A stretch of 64,000 nt of DNA from Allantophomopsis cytisporea. Its lineage: Eukaryota > Ascomycota > Leotiomycetes > Phacidiales > Phacidiaceae. Within the stretch, counting starts at the first letter, position 1, and each line of letters starts with the position of its first letter. Made by a program: the position numbers and the translations under genes. The stretch covers positions 744,001 through 808,000 of the forward strand of contig CP103027.1 in NCBI GenBank assembly GCA_024752435.1, in the 5' to 3' direction. The notes under the pieces were generated by a model. It saw only the letters and a list, made by a program, of their open reading frames with translations. It had not been told where the DNA came from and did not search any database. Positions 32,356-43,849 of this stretch are shown piece by piece.

Positions 32356-32644
32356 GTGTTTGATTATTTAGTCGGTGAAGCCAGCGCTTATAGATATGGT
32401 CAGATGGCGCATGGGATTCTCGGACATAAGAGACTGGGTTTGAATCTTTGATTTTTTCACCGGCGTTCATGGTAGCATCAGAACGGTGTTCATGAGTGGT
32501 ACATGGAGTCTGGGAGCACATGCACTGCCTCAGGACTTACAGCAAACATCGGGTCTCATAATCACACTCGATAGACGCGAGGATAGTTTGCATCATAAGG
32601 AAACAAATGTTCCTTCTCATTCATCGTAGCTCTAGTGAAAATTA

Positions 32645-33222
32645 CTAGTAAAATGCATCATCTGAGTCATCTTCTTCCTCTAGGATGACTTGACTAGGTG
32701 CCAATAATCCTCCCTTCTCCCTACTTGACACCCTTTGACGATCCTGTGCCAAATACTCATTGTATTCCTGTCGCATACGTAAAGTCTCTTCGATTCTCAT
32801 CCTTGCCTGCTCATGCGAAGCTTCTTGTATATCCTGCAATTTCTTCTGCTCCCTCGCAGCGCGCACCGATGCCGCTGTCCGCCCACTCTGTTCCGGCGTC
32901 GAATCGATTATCAGAACAGTCGACAAGAGGCGCGAAAGCGCGAACAGAACTGCGCCAGTCGACAGACCTATAATCGCCGCGACTGAGAAAAAGATATAAA
33001 GGGACTATGCAAGGATTAGCTGGATACCGTACCAGTGGTGCGGCTATTTCCTCCACTCACTTCGAATTTGGCAAGGAAGCTTAGGGGAAGGACGGCTACG
33101 CGCCCAATATGCTCGATGATGTGCAGTGCGGGAGAGAAGATGACGATAAGTGTCCGGTAGATAAGTATTGTGGGGTATATGATATAGTAGAGCGTGGTGG
33201 TGAGAGCTGTCATTACACTCAT
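32645..33222 (-). CDS. Small two-helix membrane protein with charged tail, function unknown
   Basis: Two exons, 33222-33061 and 33004-32645 (56-nt intron), give 173 aa. The N-terminus MSVMTALTTTLYYIIYPTIL starts a hydrophobic region (about 10-30) that continues amphipathically, and a second membrane span follows the splice (LYIFFSVAAIIGLSTGAVLF, about 56-78). The rest is a charged, probably coiled-coil helix (RAAREQKKLQDIQEASHEQ, then MRIEETLRMRQEYNEYL), ending in an acidic EEEDDSDDAFY. The pattern of two spans with a cytosolic coiled coil suggests an ER or nuclear-envelope protein, but I do not recognise the family. The exon join is clean (AAATTCGAA then TCCCTT) and codon use fits a real gene. 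Confidence 0.72.
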
Positions 33223-35210
33223 CTTGTGACAGACAGCTAGCTAGGTAGCTATGTAGATGGTTGTAGATACTGAATACTGCTTCCTCTCTACGCGCATTTA
33301 TGCAGCTGAACCTGAGCAAGGCATAACCATTGGAAAAGCCTTAAAGCTGTATGTAAATCAGATTAACAATTGCGCCTATCATGAAGTATCGCGAATTGCT
33401 CGGATATTTGTTAACCGGGCAAAAAGTTGCTGTCACTGATTTGGTGGTCAGTGATGATGTCCCAGCATGCCAGGGCCTTGATCTCATACATAGCTTAATT
33501 TGCGGAGGCTAATCCCTGCTCACAAGCGCCATCCATGTCTGTGAGCAGTAACCTGTGGGGAAGACAGGACCACATCACTTTTCCGCCCATACTGTTCAAC
33601 ATCCTCATTCTGACCACGCTGAAATTGGATCATGCCTCCTACAACCCGATATATGCAGATACAGTCAGCAAGTACAAGATTTTGAACTCATTTAATAATG
33701 ACATCTACCAGGGTTTACTTATCAGCTCTAACCATCGACATTCATCACTCCAGTTGACAAGACCTTCATCTGCCCTAACTCTTTGTATACAAGTACTATC
33801 TTTCAAACTCGTTTTATATGTTCCTGATCTGGTGGAGGCAATTATAGTGCTAGTAGATATATAGGTAGGTACTCGGCTATTGGTTACAAAGACACTTCTT
33901 CTACGCAGTACAACCCAAAGATACGTCTTATTGTTTGTTAGAACCCGCTATTGTATCCTAAATGCATTATTAATGATCAGCATCTGCTTAATGTCAACAC
34001 ATACCTAGCTATCTAACCTTAATTAACATGGAGTAGATATGTAGTCTCTTATAAAGTAAAACAAGTTTGTAGTAACTAGTAGCATTCTCTTTAGCTACTA
34101 CTTTACACCAGCCTTCAATCCTATAGCAACAACACAAATAATAGCTAAGATTCTTTGATAACAGATGATTGACCTTATATATATAAGAAGTTAAGTAGTA
34201 GCTTTTTCTTCTTCGCTATCTAGGTAGTGGTTTAAATTGTAGCTTAAGGTAGGATAATTCAACACTTGTACGTTTCCGCCAATTGATATAAGCAGTTCCT
34301 TATAGCAATATAACGCCTTTACAAAGGTACAGCATCTCTGCTATATAAACAAAGTAGACCTAGGTATTTCCCCCCAAACAGACCTAGAGTACAATAAAAG
34401 TCTGTACCCATGTAATCTCCCTATCTATCTCGATATATCCAACACCGTAAGTCGTTTCTACAAGTTCCGTCCTTTATAACAGGCTGAGCATTCGCACAAC
34501 CGTAACAATGTTTTATAGATACGTGCCCATCCGCAGCTCCTTGTAGATAGTATATACAATTGATGTCGGCCAGAGTAGGCTTAGCTTCTGCGAGATAGCC
34601 ACGTACAAGTTAGATTACATGCGAGCGGCGGTACTATAGCTTATAACCTATGCATGACCATTTGGATACTCAAGACAGACAAGTAGAGCTAGACTATTGA
34701 ATAACATCGCTCGTGGCTTAATGTTTAGGTTGTTTGCTGTGTTAAGATTTCTTGAGCCGTTGACATTCCGCTCTGGACATGCCCCGCCATGCCGTCTAAT
34801 CGATAACGAGCGCCTCAGGCGACAACGATAAAGACGCTAGGTAAGGAACCGCAGCTAAGATGCGGACAAAGCAATTTGATTATAATCTCGGAAAATCGAC
34901 ATAATCACCAGTTGTACTCTATGTTCAGTATATTTTTTGACCCAGAAGAACTAAACTTGAACAAGCTCCTACCCATTTGTCTGTTCTTTCAATTGATTTC
35001 CGGTAAAATCAACGGTTGTGAAGTATTAGAGGTGCCGGAGTTCAACGTTCAACCTTTGGCGGCTGGTAAGGGACTTTCCCTTAGCGTGCCCGTCATCTAG
35101 TCCCCACCCGCTTCAAGAGAGCCTCTCGAATTCTGAACACACTATTTCCCAGCACAGTTCCAACGTCTGAACATTTTGTCCCGCACAAAGCAGCACCTCT
35201 CTCATACACC
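33223..35210. other. AT-rich spacer with probable decayed element
   Basis: Two kb without a credible intact gene. From about 33.86 to 34.73 kb the sequence is clearly more AT- and TA-rich (many TAGCTA, TATATA and CTATCTAGG words) than its surroundings. On the minus strand, roughly 34.73-34.53 kb, one frame reads for about 65 codons with only two internal stops (including AISQKLSLLWPTS and YTIYKELRMG). This looks like a transposon remnant altered by point mutation, but I cannot assign a class. Confidence 0.4.
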
Positions 35211-36805
35211 ATGGAGTCCACTACTCCAGATACATTCGCTATCAATACTGAGAGATTCTTGCAATGGCTGCAAAAGCGCGGAGTCCGTATGAGTCCGAAG
35301 ATGGCTTTGGTAGACCTGCGAGCTGAAGGTCGAGGTCGCGGCGTGGGTAAGTCTCTGCGCATCCCACTCTCATTCTCACATAACAGTACTATTGCCATTG
35401 CACAAATTTGCCTTATAGTGCTGGCCTTACTACTGTCTGCTATATTTCATCGAGCTTTTTGCTGACCCTTTCACAGTGGCCACTGAGGATTTCGAAGAAG
35501 ACGAACTGGTTTTTAGCATCCCACGCAGTGCAACTTTGAACGTCAAGAATACCATCGAGACAAGAGGAGGAGATGGGTTTCCTGTAGATGCTCTTGCGGC
35601 TATGCCCAACTGGCTGGTGAGTAATTTTTATGAATTTTTGGATTTTTCAAAAAATCAGTGCTGACGGTGCTTAGTCATTGACCACAGTGATGATGAGAGA
35701 AGCCCTCTCCGTTGAGCCCTCGCCATGGGCAGAGTACTTTGCCGTGCTACCTTCAGAGCTAGATAGCTTGGTGTTTTGGTCGCCAGAAGAGCTTTCTGAA
35801 CTTCAAGCCAGCGCTGTTGTACATAAGATCGGCAAGGAAAAGGCCGAGGAGCTTTTCCGTCAACATCTTGGGCCCTTCGAATTCAAAGACAAACTGTCGG
35901 AGTTACATCACACAGCTAGTGTTATCATGGCTCATGCCTTTGATATTCCTGACGATTCTCCGGAGGAGGTCAATGATATCGGCGATGAGGAGGATCTGGC
36001 ACCGGACGACGACGATGAGCGGGTAACTCTGGCAATGATTCCTCTTGCGGACAGCTTGAACGCTGATGCAGACCGTAACAATGCCCGCCTTCACAGCGAT
36101 TCTGAAGACCTTGAGATGCGAACTATCAAGCCCATCAAAAAGGGTGAAGAAATTTTCAACGATTATGGACAATTGCCCCGCTCTGATCTTCTTCGTCGAT
36201 ATGGGTACATCACTGATAATTATGCACCCTTCGACGTAGTAGAGATATCAACATCTATGATTGTCGAAAGCTTTAAGTCTGGCCGTCTCAGAGATCAGTT
36301 TGATCATCTATTACCCATGCTCAGTGCATCGGAGATAGATGCTCGTCAAGAGCTCGCCGAGCGTGAAGACTTCTTCGAAGAATCCTACGACGTAGCATAT
36401 GCCAACGAGGACGAGCCGGGCATTCCAGACGAGCTGATTGCGCTCATCTACATCTTCTTGGTGGACCAGCCCACCTTTTCTTCCCTTGTCAACTCCGAAT
36501 CTTCGCTCTCCAGTCGCTCCAGGATGGCCACCGAACTCGCAGGTCACATCCTCAAGCAGATTTTCCGCATCCGTGAAGAACAATATGCTACGACTCTCGA
36601 GCAGGACGAGGCTCTTCTCACCCAGCCAATTGACTCTGCCCGCAAAGCCATGGCTATCAAAGTCCGTCTTGGCGAGAAGCGTGTCCTTCGCGCGGCTATG
36701 CAAGAGGCTTTGACGTTCAGTGGTAACAACAAGCGCATGAGAGCTGGGAAGACTTCCAACAACGAAGTTGATGCTCGCCCTCAGAAGAGGCAACGCATGA
36801 GATAG
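35211..36805 (+). CDS. RKM4: SET-domain ribosomal lysine methyltransferase, RKM4/SETD6 type
   Basis: Three exons (35211-35346, 35477-35616, 35675-36805) give 468 aa. The SET domain is split by a long insert, as in the Rubisco-LSMT/SETD6 class. The N-terminal half is KMALVDLRAEGRGRGVVATEDF and DELVFSIPRSATL. The C-terminal half is ERVTLAMIPLADSLNAD (NHD-like cofactor and substrate region) and KGEEIFNDYGQLPRSDLLRRYGYI (catalytic Tyr). A Rubis-subs-bind-like helical domain follows (RDQFDHLLPML, DELIALIYIFLVDQPTF), then a basic tail (PQKRQRMR). Yeast Rkm4 monomethylates ribosomal protein Rpl42/eL42 and is the likely functional match; mammalian SETD6 has other targets. The start at 35211 gives MESTTPDTFAINTERFLQWL, the expected first helix. 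The 130-nt first intron is longer than most here. Confidence 0.9.
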
Positions 36806-37265
36806 GCGGTTGCGTATTCTCCTGCACGCTTTTCAATAACCGAGGACAATCAAGCTAGATCTTCGTCACGGCCAGCTACTCTTTACAAGGGCTATTGTCC
36901 AAAAAGCATCTTATGGGACATATCACAGAGTCGGTTGCATACAGAGGCGTCATTTGATCCTTTTATTAATGTTTTTGTGGTTTTGGTGTTTCTGCTTTCG
37001 GTAAAGCGGTAAAATACAAAATGCCAGCCATACTGTCATTCCGTCTGCCCTCAGCAAAGAGGCCGACAATATCATCTAATTCCAACAAAGTTCGCAAACT
37101 TGTTCGACTTCCAACTTAAACCACGAGGACAGGGCGGGATGTCGTTTGCTTCTCGGCGTTAATCCTGTCTCGAAGCGCTAGTCTTACACAGGCTGGGGTG
37201 TTCTAGGTTGAGCCTAATTGTTTTAATAGGGGGAGTGGTGTTGTTCTCTATCACGATGACACTGC
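36806..37265. other. Convergent spacer RKM4 / EPL1
   Basis: 460 bp holding both 3' ends. A GTGAGC donor at 37273 and AG sites near 37205 leave open a small alternative last exon for EPL1 (see findings). Confidence 0.45.
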
Positions 37266-39221
37266 TCACGTTGGAGCTGGTTGTGGCTGGGGAGGAGCGG
37301 GAGCATTTGGTCGGGGCGGACTGCTCGCTGATCCTTGCGTGGCAGGGTGAGGATGAGGGTGGGGGTGGTTGTTTACAGGCGGTGCCTCTATCTGTGGACG
37401 GCGAGGTACAGCAAGCATTTGAGAGAGAGGAATGGTTGCACGGAACTGCATGTGCGACGTGCTATACGGATCGATCACATACTCCGGCTGCTCATCATCA
37501 TCATCTTGGTCATACTTGAAGGCCTCATCAATCAGCCTATTGGCGAAGTTGCCTGGAGAAGGTAAACTCTTGCGGTCAATCCAAGTACGGCCAAGACGAC
37601 CGATACGACGACGATATGCCTTTATCTCTCTATCCTCTGGAGGTGAGTGTGGACGGAGGGCCAGAGGATTAACATCTGGATCCGGTGAGGCATGCTCACC
37701 ATTTGACTCCTCAGACACAGATGCCGGTGGGGTCATCAAATACTGAGCCTTGGCAGGTCTGAAGTTGGGTTCCATGCCATAGTCATGGACGGGAGAAAGG
37801 GGTTCTCGGGTCAAGTCAACATGACCGGTATTCCATCTAGAGTGGTGAGCAACCTTCTGTTCAAGCTCTTGCTGGAACAGGGTTTCCTTTTGTGCAATAA
37901 CATCTGCAAGCAGAGTAAGATCAGCTTCAATCGGACGGCCGTCTGCACGTGTAGGCAAACGCAATTGCGTGCCTGATGGACGTTGCATTGCTGGTTGATC
38001 TGTAGCCTTTCTCTTCTGGGGCTGTTCCTTTCCTTGTCAGCAAAGCCCAAACTTTGGAGCAGGGAAATCATTACCTTTTGGTTGACCAAGTCTTCATCAT
38101 CGGTCTTGATACCCAGTCTGATCTTCGTTTCTTTCACACGTTGGCGTTGATCGAAGACAGCCTTGTCAATGCGAAGATACTCCCTCTTGGCCTTTTCTCT
38201 TTGATGAGCCATAAGAACAAGCTGGCGACCTTCTTCAAGCTCTTTGCGCAGGCGTCGTAGCTTCTCAGCACTTTGCACATCTCTAGCTCTGGTCTTACGA
38301 GTTTGTCTGACTTCACGTCGTCGGAAGCAAATGTATGGGTCTCCATCATCACTATCCTGATGCGTTTCAAATTTCAAGCTGGGCTGGAGGGGGCGATTTC
38401 CAGAAGCCTGTCTTCGCTCCTTCCAGTACTCATAGATATCTTTGCAGAAACCTTGAGCTTTGGCGTCCACTTGCTGTTTCAGGTACGTCTGCATCTGATC
38501 AAAGGAGATCACGGTATTATCCACTACAGCAAATGGGGCCTGTCTCTCGGCCGTTTCCTCAAAGATATCCATGATGATCTCAAAGTCATCTTCTGACAGC
38601 TGGGAATTTGCGGGTCTCTTCTGGTTGTATGCCTTGAGAAAGGTGTCATCATCACTTGTCATGTTGTATTGACATCCTGTGCATTCTTCAACCGTCTGCG
38701 AGAAGCGCACATATGTGGCCGGCTCGGCATAATTAAGTGAGTATAGCTCATCATAGTGGATTTCACTCTCTCGAGCTTCAGGACCCGTTGGAATCTCCTC
38801 AGTGGCGCGAGTACCACTGAGCGCTGCAGCCTGAGTCGCAGCTATAGCACGTTGCAAATGCCATTCCTAGGATGAATGTCAGCAAGCACATTGAGAGATG
38901 ATGGATGTTTATCGGTGAGCGATGTTATGCCTGACTATATTTCCACTCCGGAAATATAGCATCAACCACCAGCGCTCACTCCGATATCACGTGTTTATTG
39001 TTATCACGTGATGGCATTTGTAGAATACGTAACCACAATAAAGGATGACTCACAGCTTCTTCGCCCTTCTCGACGCCGGTATCGACGTTACCGGCATTTT
39101 CAAGAGCAGATTTATACTCATGAACATCGACGGACTCCTCCTTGACAATTGGCAAGGGTTGTTTCGGCGTGAGCTTTCGCTGTCTGAAGCCTCTGGCGCC
39201 CGGTTGTGTTGCGCGCGTCAT
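37266..39221 (-). CDS. EPL1: Enhancer of polycomb-like protein 1 (NuA4 subunit)
   Basis: Three exons (39221-39054, 38866-38075, 38021-37266) give 571 aa. It starts MTRATQPGARGFRQRKLTPK, the basic R-x-R-K-L start of the EPcA domain. The domain continues through NYAEPATYVRFSQTVEECTG, YNMTSDDDTFLKAYN, LSEDDFEIIMDIFEE and QMQTYLKQQVDAKA. Further on are DPYICFRRREVRQTRKTR and a long charged helix (SAEKLRRLRKELEEGRQLVL). The C-terminal half is Pro/His-rich (NNHPHPHPHPATQG). Epl1 is the platform of the NuA4 histone H4/H2A acetyltransferase: its N-terminal domain binds and activates the Esa1-Yng2-Eaf6 module. The first intron is 187 nt and contains a strong hairpin and two CACGTG palindromes (see findings). 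The promoter side opens on a 4.6-kb gene-poor region. Confidence 0.93.
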
Positions 39222-39335
39222 GATTGACGTGTGTTGAGAAGTGTGGGTGCGGCGTATTGCGGCGAGCAAAGGTAACTTCCTGCCTTATCTGAATAGGACA
39301 CAATTCAGGCAGGAAGTCTTCTCAGCTGCACAACA

Positions 39336-39372
39336 AGCGCGAGAAAAAGAAAAAGAAAAGGAAAAACGAGAA
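39336..39372 (+). repeat. GAAAAA-type purine tract
   Basis: Imperfect repeats of GAAAAA/GAAAAG in the EPL1 upstream region. Confidence 0.65.
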
Positions 39373-39775
39373 CAGGGCGAGCACACAGCACGGTCGGGGA
39401 CGACGTCTGCAAGCGAGAAAAATCGGAAGGAAAAAATATAATAAAAGAATTTCATAAACTCGTCGGATTTTGTGGGTAAAATGGGTGATTACACCCCTCT
39501 CTCGGGATATCAAAATGTAGCGCTTTTCATAAGCTTGATGGCGGTGGAATTATTTTGAATGGGATCGGGGAAGAATGTCGTGGTTTCGTTGAATTTGATG
39601 GTCGTCGAGGTGGTGAAGTTGTGGTGCAAAAAGTGGGCGAAAATGCTTTTTGCGAGGTGTTGATGTGAGTAAGGTAGGCACAGTTTTGTTTTGTTTTGGG
39701 GGGGAGGTTGGGTTGAGTTGGGTCTGGGTCAGGATGGGTTGGGTTGAGGGAGAGACAGAGAGAGTTAGAGTGGTA

Positions 39776-39800
39776 GTGTGTGTGTGTGTGCACACACAGG
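39776..39800 (+). repeat. (TG)n running into (CA)n
   Basis: GTGTGTGTGTGTG passes directly into CACACACA, so the centre is a perfect palindrome that can form a hairpin or Z-DNA. It sits about 0.55 kb upstream of the EPL1 start codon. Confidence 0.8.
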
Positions 39801-39942
39801 TGGGAAAAGGTTTGGTGGTGGTGAGTTCAGTCCTATCTACCTATCTATGGTGGTGGTGTGTGTGTCAGTGGTGCTTCTCTTACAGCACAGTACACCCAGT
39901 ACAGGACCACTTACTGCCGAATTCTTTTCTTTTCATTTCTTT

Positions 39943-40045
39943 CTCAGCTCAGCTCAGCTCAGCTCATCTCACCAGCCTTTCCTTACTTAAGTGGTATGTC
40001 TGTATGTCTGCATGTCTGTATGTCTGTATGTATGACTGTATGTAT
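39943..40045 (+). repeat. Microsatellite block: (CTCAG)n then (GTATGTCT)n
   Basis: CTCAG is repeated four times with a fifth imperfect copy (39943-39967). After 26 bp comes a run of six or seven imperfect GTATGTCT/GCATGTCT units (39994-40045). Confidence 0.8.
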
Positions 40046-40617
40046 TATTACTACTGTACGTATTACAGTATGGCCATGATACGCTGTTGAGGCACTTCTT
40101 TCCATCTCTCTCCCTTTGTCCCTTCTGTTTGCCTCCTGCTTTTGTCTCTTACGACCTTATTACCAAGCTTTTGATGCGCGACCCTTCAGTGTAGGGCAGG
40201 GCACACTCACTGCAAATGGATTGGATGATTGAGAGAAAGGGTGCTGCGTGCAAGTCTACATGACATTTAGTGGATGAATTACCCACTGGCTCATTGAAGA
40301 TTCGGGCGTGTTGGTGCTGAGTTGGGGTGCCGATGACCCTGCACTTGCAAGTACTTGCCACACCGTCGCACCTAGAGTCAACCAGGCATCCACTGCTTGT
40401 CTTTGCTGCTGTATGGGTGGACTCCGGCTAACGTACATAGTGTTGATGATGTGATGGGATGGATGTTCATTCCATGTCCCATGCACCTCTAAGGGATGTG
40501 GTATTGGTGTCATCACGTGCTTTCTCTTCTACTCTACCTAGGGTAAGCGCGTTTCCTTTTGGGTTTAGCTGCCTATGAAGTACAGTACATGATGGTATGA
40601 ACTCTACGTATGGTGTA

Positions 40618-40633
40618 ATGTACATATGTACAT
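40618..40633. repeat. Perfect 16-bp palindrome
   Basis: ATGTACATATGTACAT reads the same on both strands and is flanked by further GTACAT copies. It may be a site for a dimeric factor or chance in AT-rich DNA. Confidence 0.6.
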
Positions 40634-43600
40634 GGTACATATCAGTACGTTCTTTACTGCCATCGATTTCATTCGAGTAAGATATATATATACACCACGT
40701 AGAACACTGCACCAGTATCGGTTTGTCTTCACCAATTGACCCCACTGATATCAGATTGATTATTGTACATGAACAGTATCTCTTTTAACTTGTTCATGAT
40801 CTGGAATTCATACCCGTTTCCGATGACATTTTATTTTTTCTTGGAAATTTATTATTCCATTGCACAAGCACTTAATACACCTAGGATCCTGATGCTAGTT
40901 CAAAGATCTTCTACAGATTAGGGCATAGCAGAACGCAATTGATCGGTATCTACTAATGATAGAAGAAATCCATCATCAAAGAATAAAGACTGTTGAGAAA
41001 TATCACAAATACCTTTGATGATCCATGCAACTTACAAGGAGTTGAACTTCAAGCATATGCTAATAAGAATAAAACCCTCCGTGAAGTCTTTTTCATCAGA
41101 TATCAGAGCATGATTAAGAGGAAGCTGTATGGAATGACGTTTTGCAGATGAAACAAACATTGGGTTATAGGTTGATTGTAAAACGCTGCTGTTGTGTGAA
41201 GCAAGTAACATTAGCCATGATTTTGGCCGATAAGATAAAGGGTGATAATCAGAAAGGTACGGATGGTTTATGATTCGCTTGATATAATAATGTGCCTTGC
41301 ATCTGATATATGTTAATGGATGCTATTAATACTCTCTAAGATAAGATCTCGCAAACGCTGATAAACATGCTGGCGATCGAGATATGATACAAGTCCAACT
41401 ATACCAGGCTACTGGGCCAGTGATCATCGGGTACATGGTGAGAGTCACGTAAATAATAATGATAAAAGGATAGATAATACTGAATATGGTTGAAAGGAAA
41501 ATGAGTTATACTACTGAACAGAAACCTTCTGAAAGCGGACCTCATTAGACAGAAATGTTTTGCTACAAAAAATGTATCATGGTAGGAATTCATTAAGCAG
41601 TCCTACATCTCTTGACCAGCGAAGACAAGAAGATTTAGATGAACCATCAGAACAGATTGAGAGCAACACGATTGATGTAGGCTTATTGATACCAGTAACA
41701 CATCGGAAATCTCTACAAGTATTCCTGAAAGCGTATGGAGTACTCGGTATGGCGGTGAGGCTTGAGAATTTAGGACTCGAGACGCAAAGACTTCGAAGTC
41801 ATTGCCAAGCTGCACATCCCTAAATCGATAATGATGGAATGTGCTGATAATGAATGTGCAGCCAACGAAGAAAGAAAATAATGGTGATTTTTGAAATAGT
41901 GCAGTTTCGAGAGGATGACAGGAGGATGTCCTGCAGATATGTGGGGGAAAAAACCACTTCACTCTACGGAATGCCAGGCCAGAATACCGAACGGTTTTCC
42001 TCTGGGTTGTCGATATCAAGGCCGTTCCTTGAGGGTTCAGTCTCCAAGACATGGCTTGAGGGTAGTAGGCTGGGTCGCAACTTGCAGGATGAGTCGGCTG
42101 GACAAGCTGATAGTGAAGTGGTATCTCTACCCTTCACCCTCCTTTGATATCCTCATGCTGGATATTTTAACATTAGAATCTGCTTAGCATGAGCTCTAGG
42201 CTATCGCAGATCATTAATTCTGCTTCAAGTGATTTATTTGACCTAATTCGCAAGTGTGGATCAAGAGTATAGTCATACTGAGTTTATATTGAGGGCAACT
42301 AGAAGATGAATATTGGTGGATATCGAAGTTTTGGGCAATGCTATTTTATTCTAAGTCTGGTCCGCATGATAGTGAAGTTAAATATAATTGAAACATGCAT
42401 CTCTGTTGTTGAAGTGTTTAAAGACTACGGGCTTGATTCTGTGGCTAAAGATTTTCAATACAGGTGCCACTTGTTGTTATATGACAAGACTACGATATTG
42501 AGCACCTATGTTGCAATACTTCTTGAGTACACCGAGATTAGGACTGTCGAATAAATAATAATGAGGGTGTCGATGATAGCAAAGGGGGAAAACCCGGATC
42601 AGAACAGTAGGGTCAACTGTTAGCAAAGTCAATTGAGCAAATACTAGCACAGAAAGTATTGGTTTGGATGGTAGATGGAAATCTGATCACACAGACTTTC
42701 TACTCACAGCTCTGAGAAGCTATATTAGATTTGTAGGGATAATATTGAATGCAATGATGAAGATATAAATGATGTTGAGAAACAGGGACAAAGCACTTCA
42801 TGTCATCCACTACCCAGCTACATTGAACCTAGTGTCAGATCTTCTAATGCTCCTTTCGAAAACACCCATTGATTACAGACTTATTATATACCCTTTGGAC
42901 TAATAACGGAATACAGCTGAGAGGCCAGAAAATCTGCAATCATTAGCTAAGGCCACCGTTACAACCTCTTGAACAAGCATAATCTTCGTAAGGATCTCAA
43001 TTGCAACACAGCTCATATCGAAATCCATCACAACTGACTTCATGCACCATTGGGCATCCTACAAAGTTAGTATCCCAGAGAATACGTGATGAGTGTTGCC
43101 TTGCACATTAATATCTCCTTCACACTGGTACCCCATACCTAAACCCCCACTCAGCTTTTACAAAACCTCTCCTATGTCGAGAGACTCGTGCACAATCTGA
43201 AGGTCATCTATACCCTAAGATGCATGAGTAAACATCGACTCTACAGCCAACCCCCAGGCGTGTCCACATGTTACAGATGATACACAGGTATATTATCAGC
43301 TTTGTCAAGGAAGTCCAGCAATCAAACTCAATGTATTCCGAATCAGGCTCGAGAAACCATGTACAGTGTTTCAAGAGGACCGTGAAATGCGGGTGTTAAA
43401 TGGATTGTGAATTGGGATCAGGTATTACGATGTAATCAGGTTAAATAAGAATTTGAATATGTAGTCACTAGGCCAAGGCATAACTGGGTGTATCAGTGTG
43501 AACTGGATTGTACGATGGCTGTTGACTTAATAGCTACGTTAGGTGGGCGTCTTGAAAGTGGTAAAGGGCTACCGATGGTCTGCTATTCATATGAAAATCC

Positions 43601-43849
43601 AGAACCTTGGATTACTGAAACATAGTCGGACTAGACATGAGCCAAGCCTTTATACAACGTCACAATCAGAATTGCATCTGCATGGAGCACCCATATGGAC
43701 ATATGTTTTTACTTTTTGTTCAAATTTCATCGATTTGACCAATAAGCAGCCCTATGCCTTCATTTTGTGCCCTTCGCGCCCCTTATGCGAAAAAGCAGAA
43801 ACCGAGCACATGTGCAACTGGAAAACCCATAACCACAACCTATCATTCC

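Larger units (their letters stand above)
39222..43849. other. Gene-poor 4.6-kb region between EPL1 and eS1
   Basis: No supported gene. The part near EPL1 (39.3-40.1 kb) is full of short tandem repeats (listed separately). The part from 40.7 to 43.6 kb is AT-rich unique sequence with scattered frames of at most 150 codons on both strands, none resembling a family. A perfect 16-bp palindrome, ATGTACATATGTACAT, lies at 40618-40633. The region must hold the EPL1 promoter and the eS1 3' UTR. No tRNA or terminal repeats seen. Confidence 0.5.

Noticed and set aside
32425..32445. tRNA B-box-like GATTCAAACCC on the minus strand
   Set aside because: No matching A-box, anticodon stem or acceptor stem at the right distances. 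No tRNA found anywhere in the window.
41560..42150. Overlapping frames on both strands (87-149 codons) in the EPL1-eS1 spacer
   Set aside because: No domain, no plausible splice partners and frames on both strands of the same DNA; treated as chance.
43080..43200. GTGATGA ... CTGA pair resembling another C/D snoRNA
   Set aside because: The spacing is over 100 nt, the flanks cannot form a terminal stem and no rRNA antisense stretch is evident.
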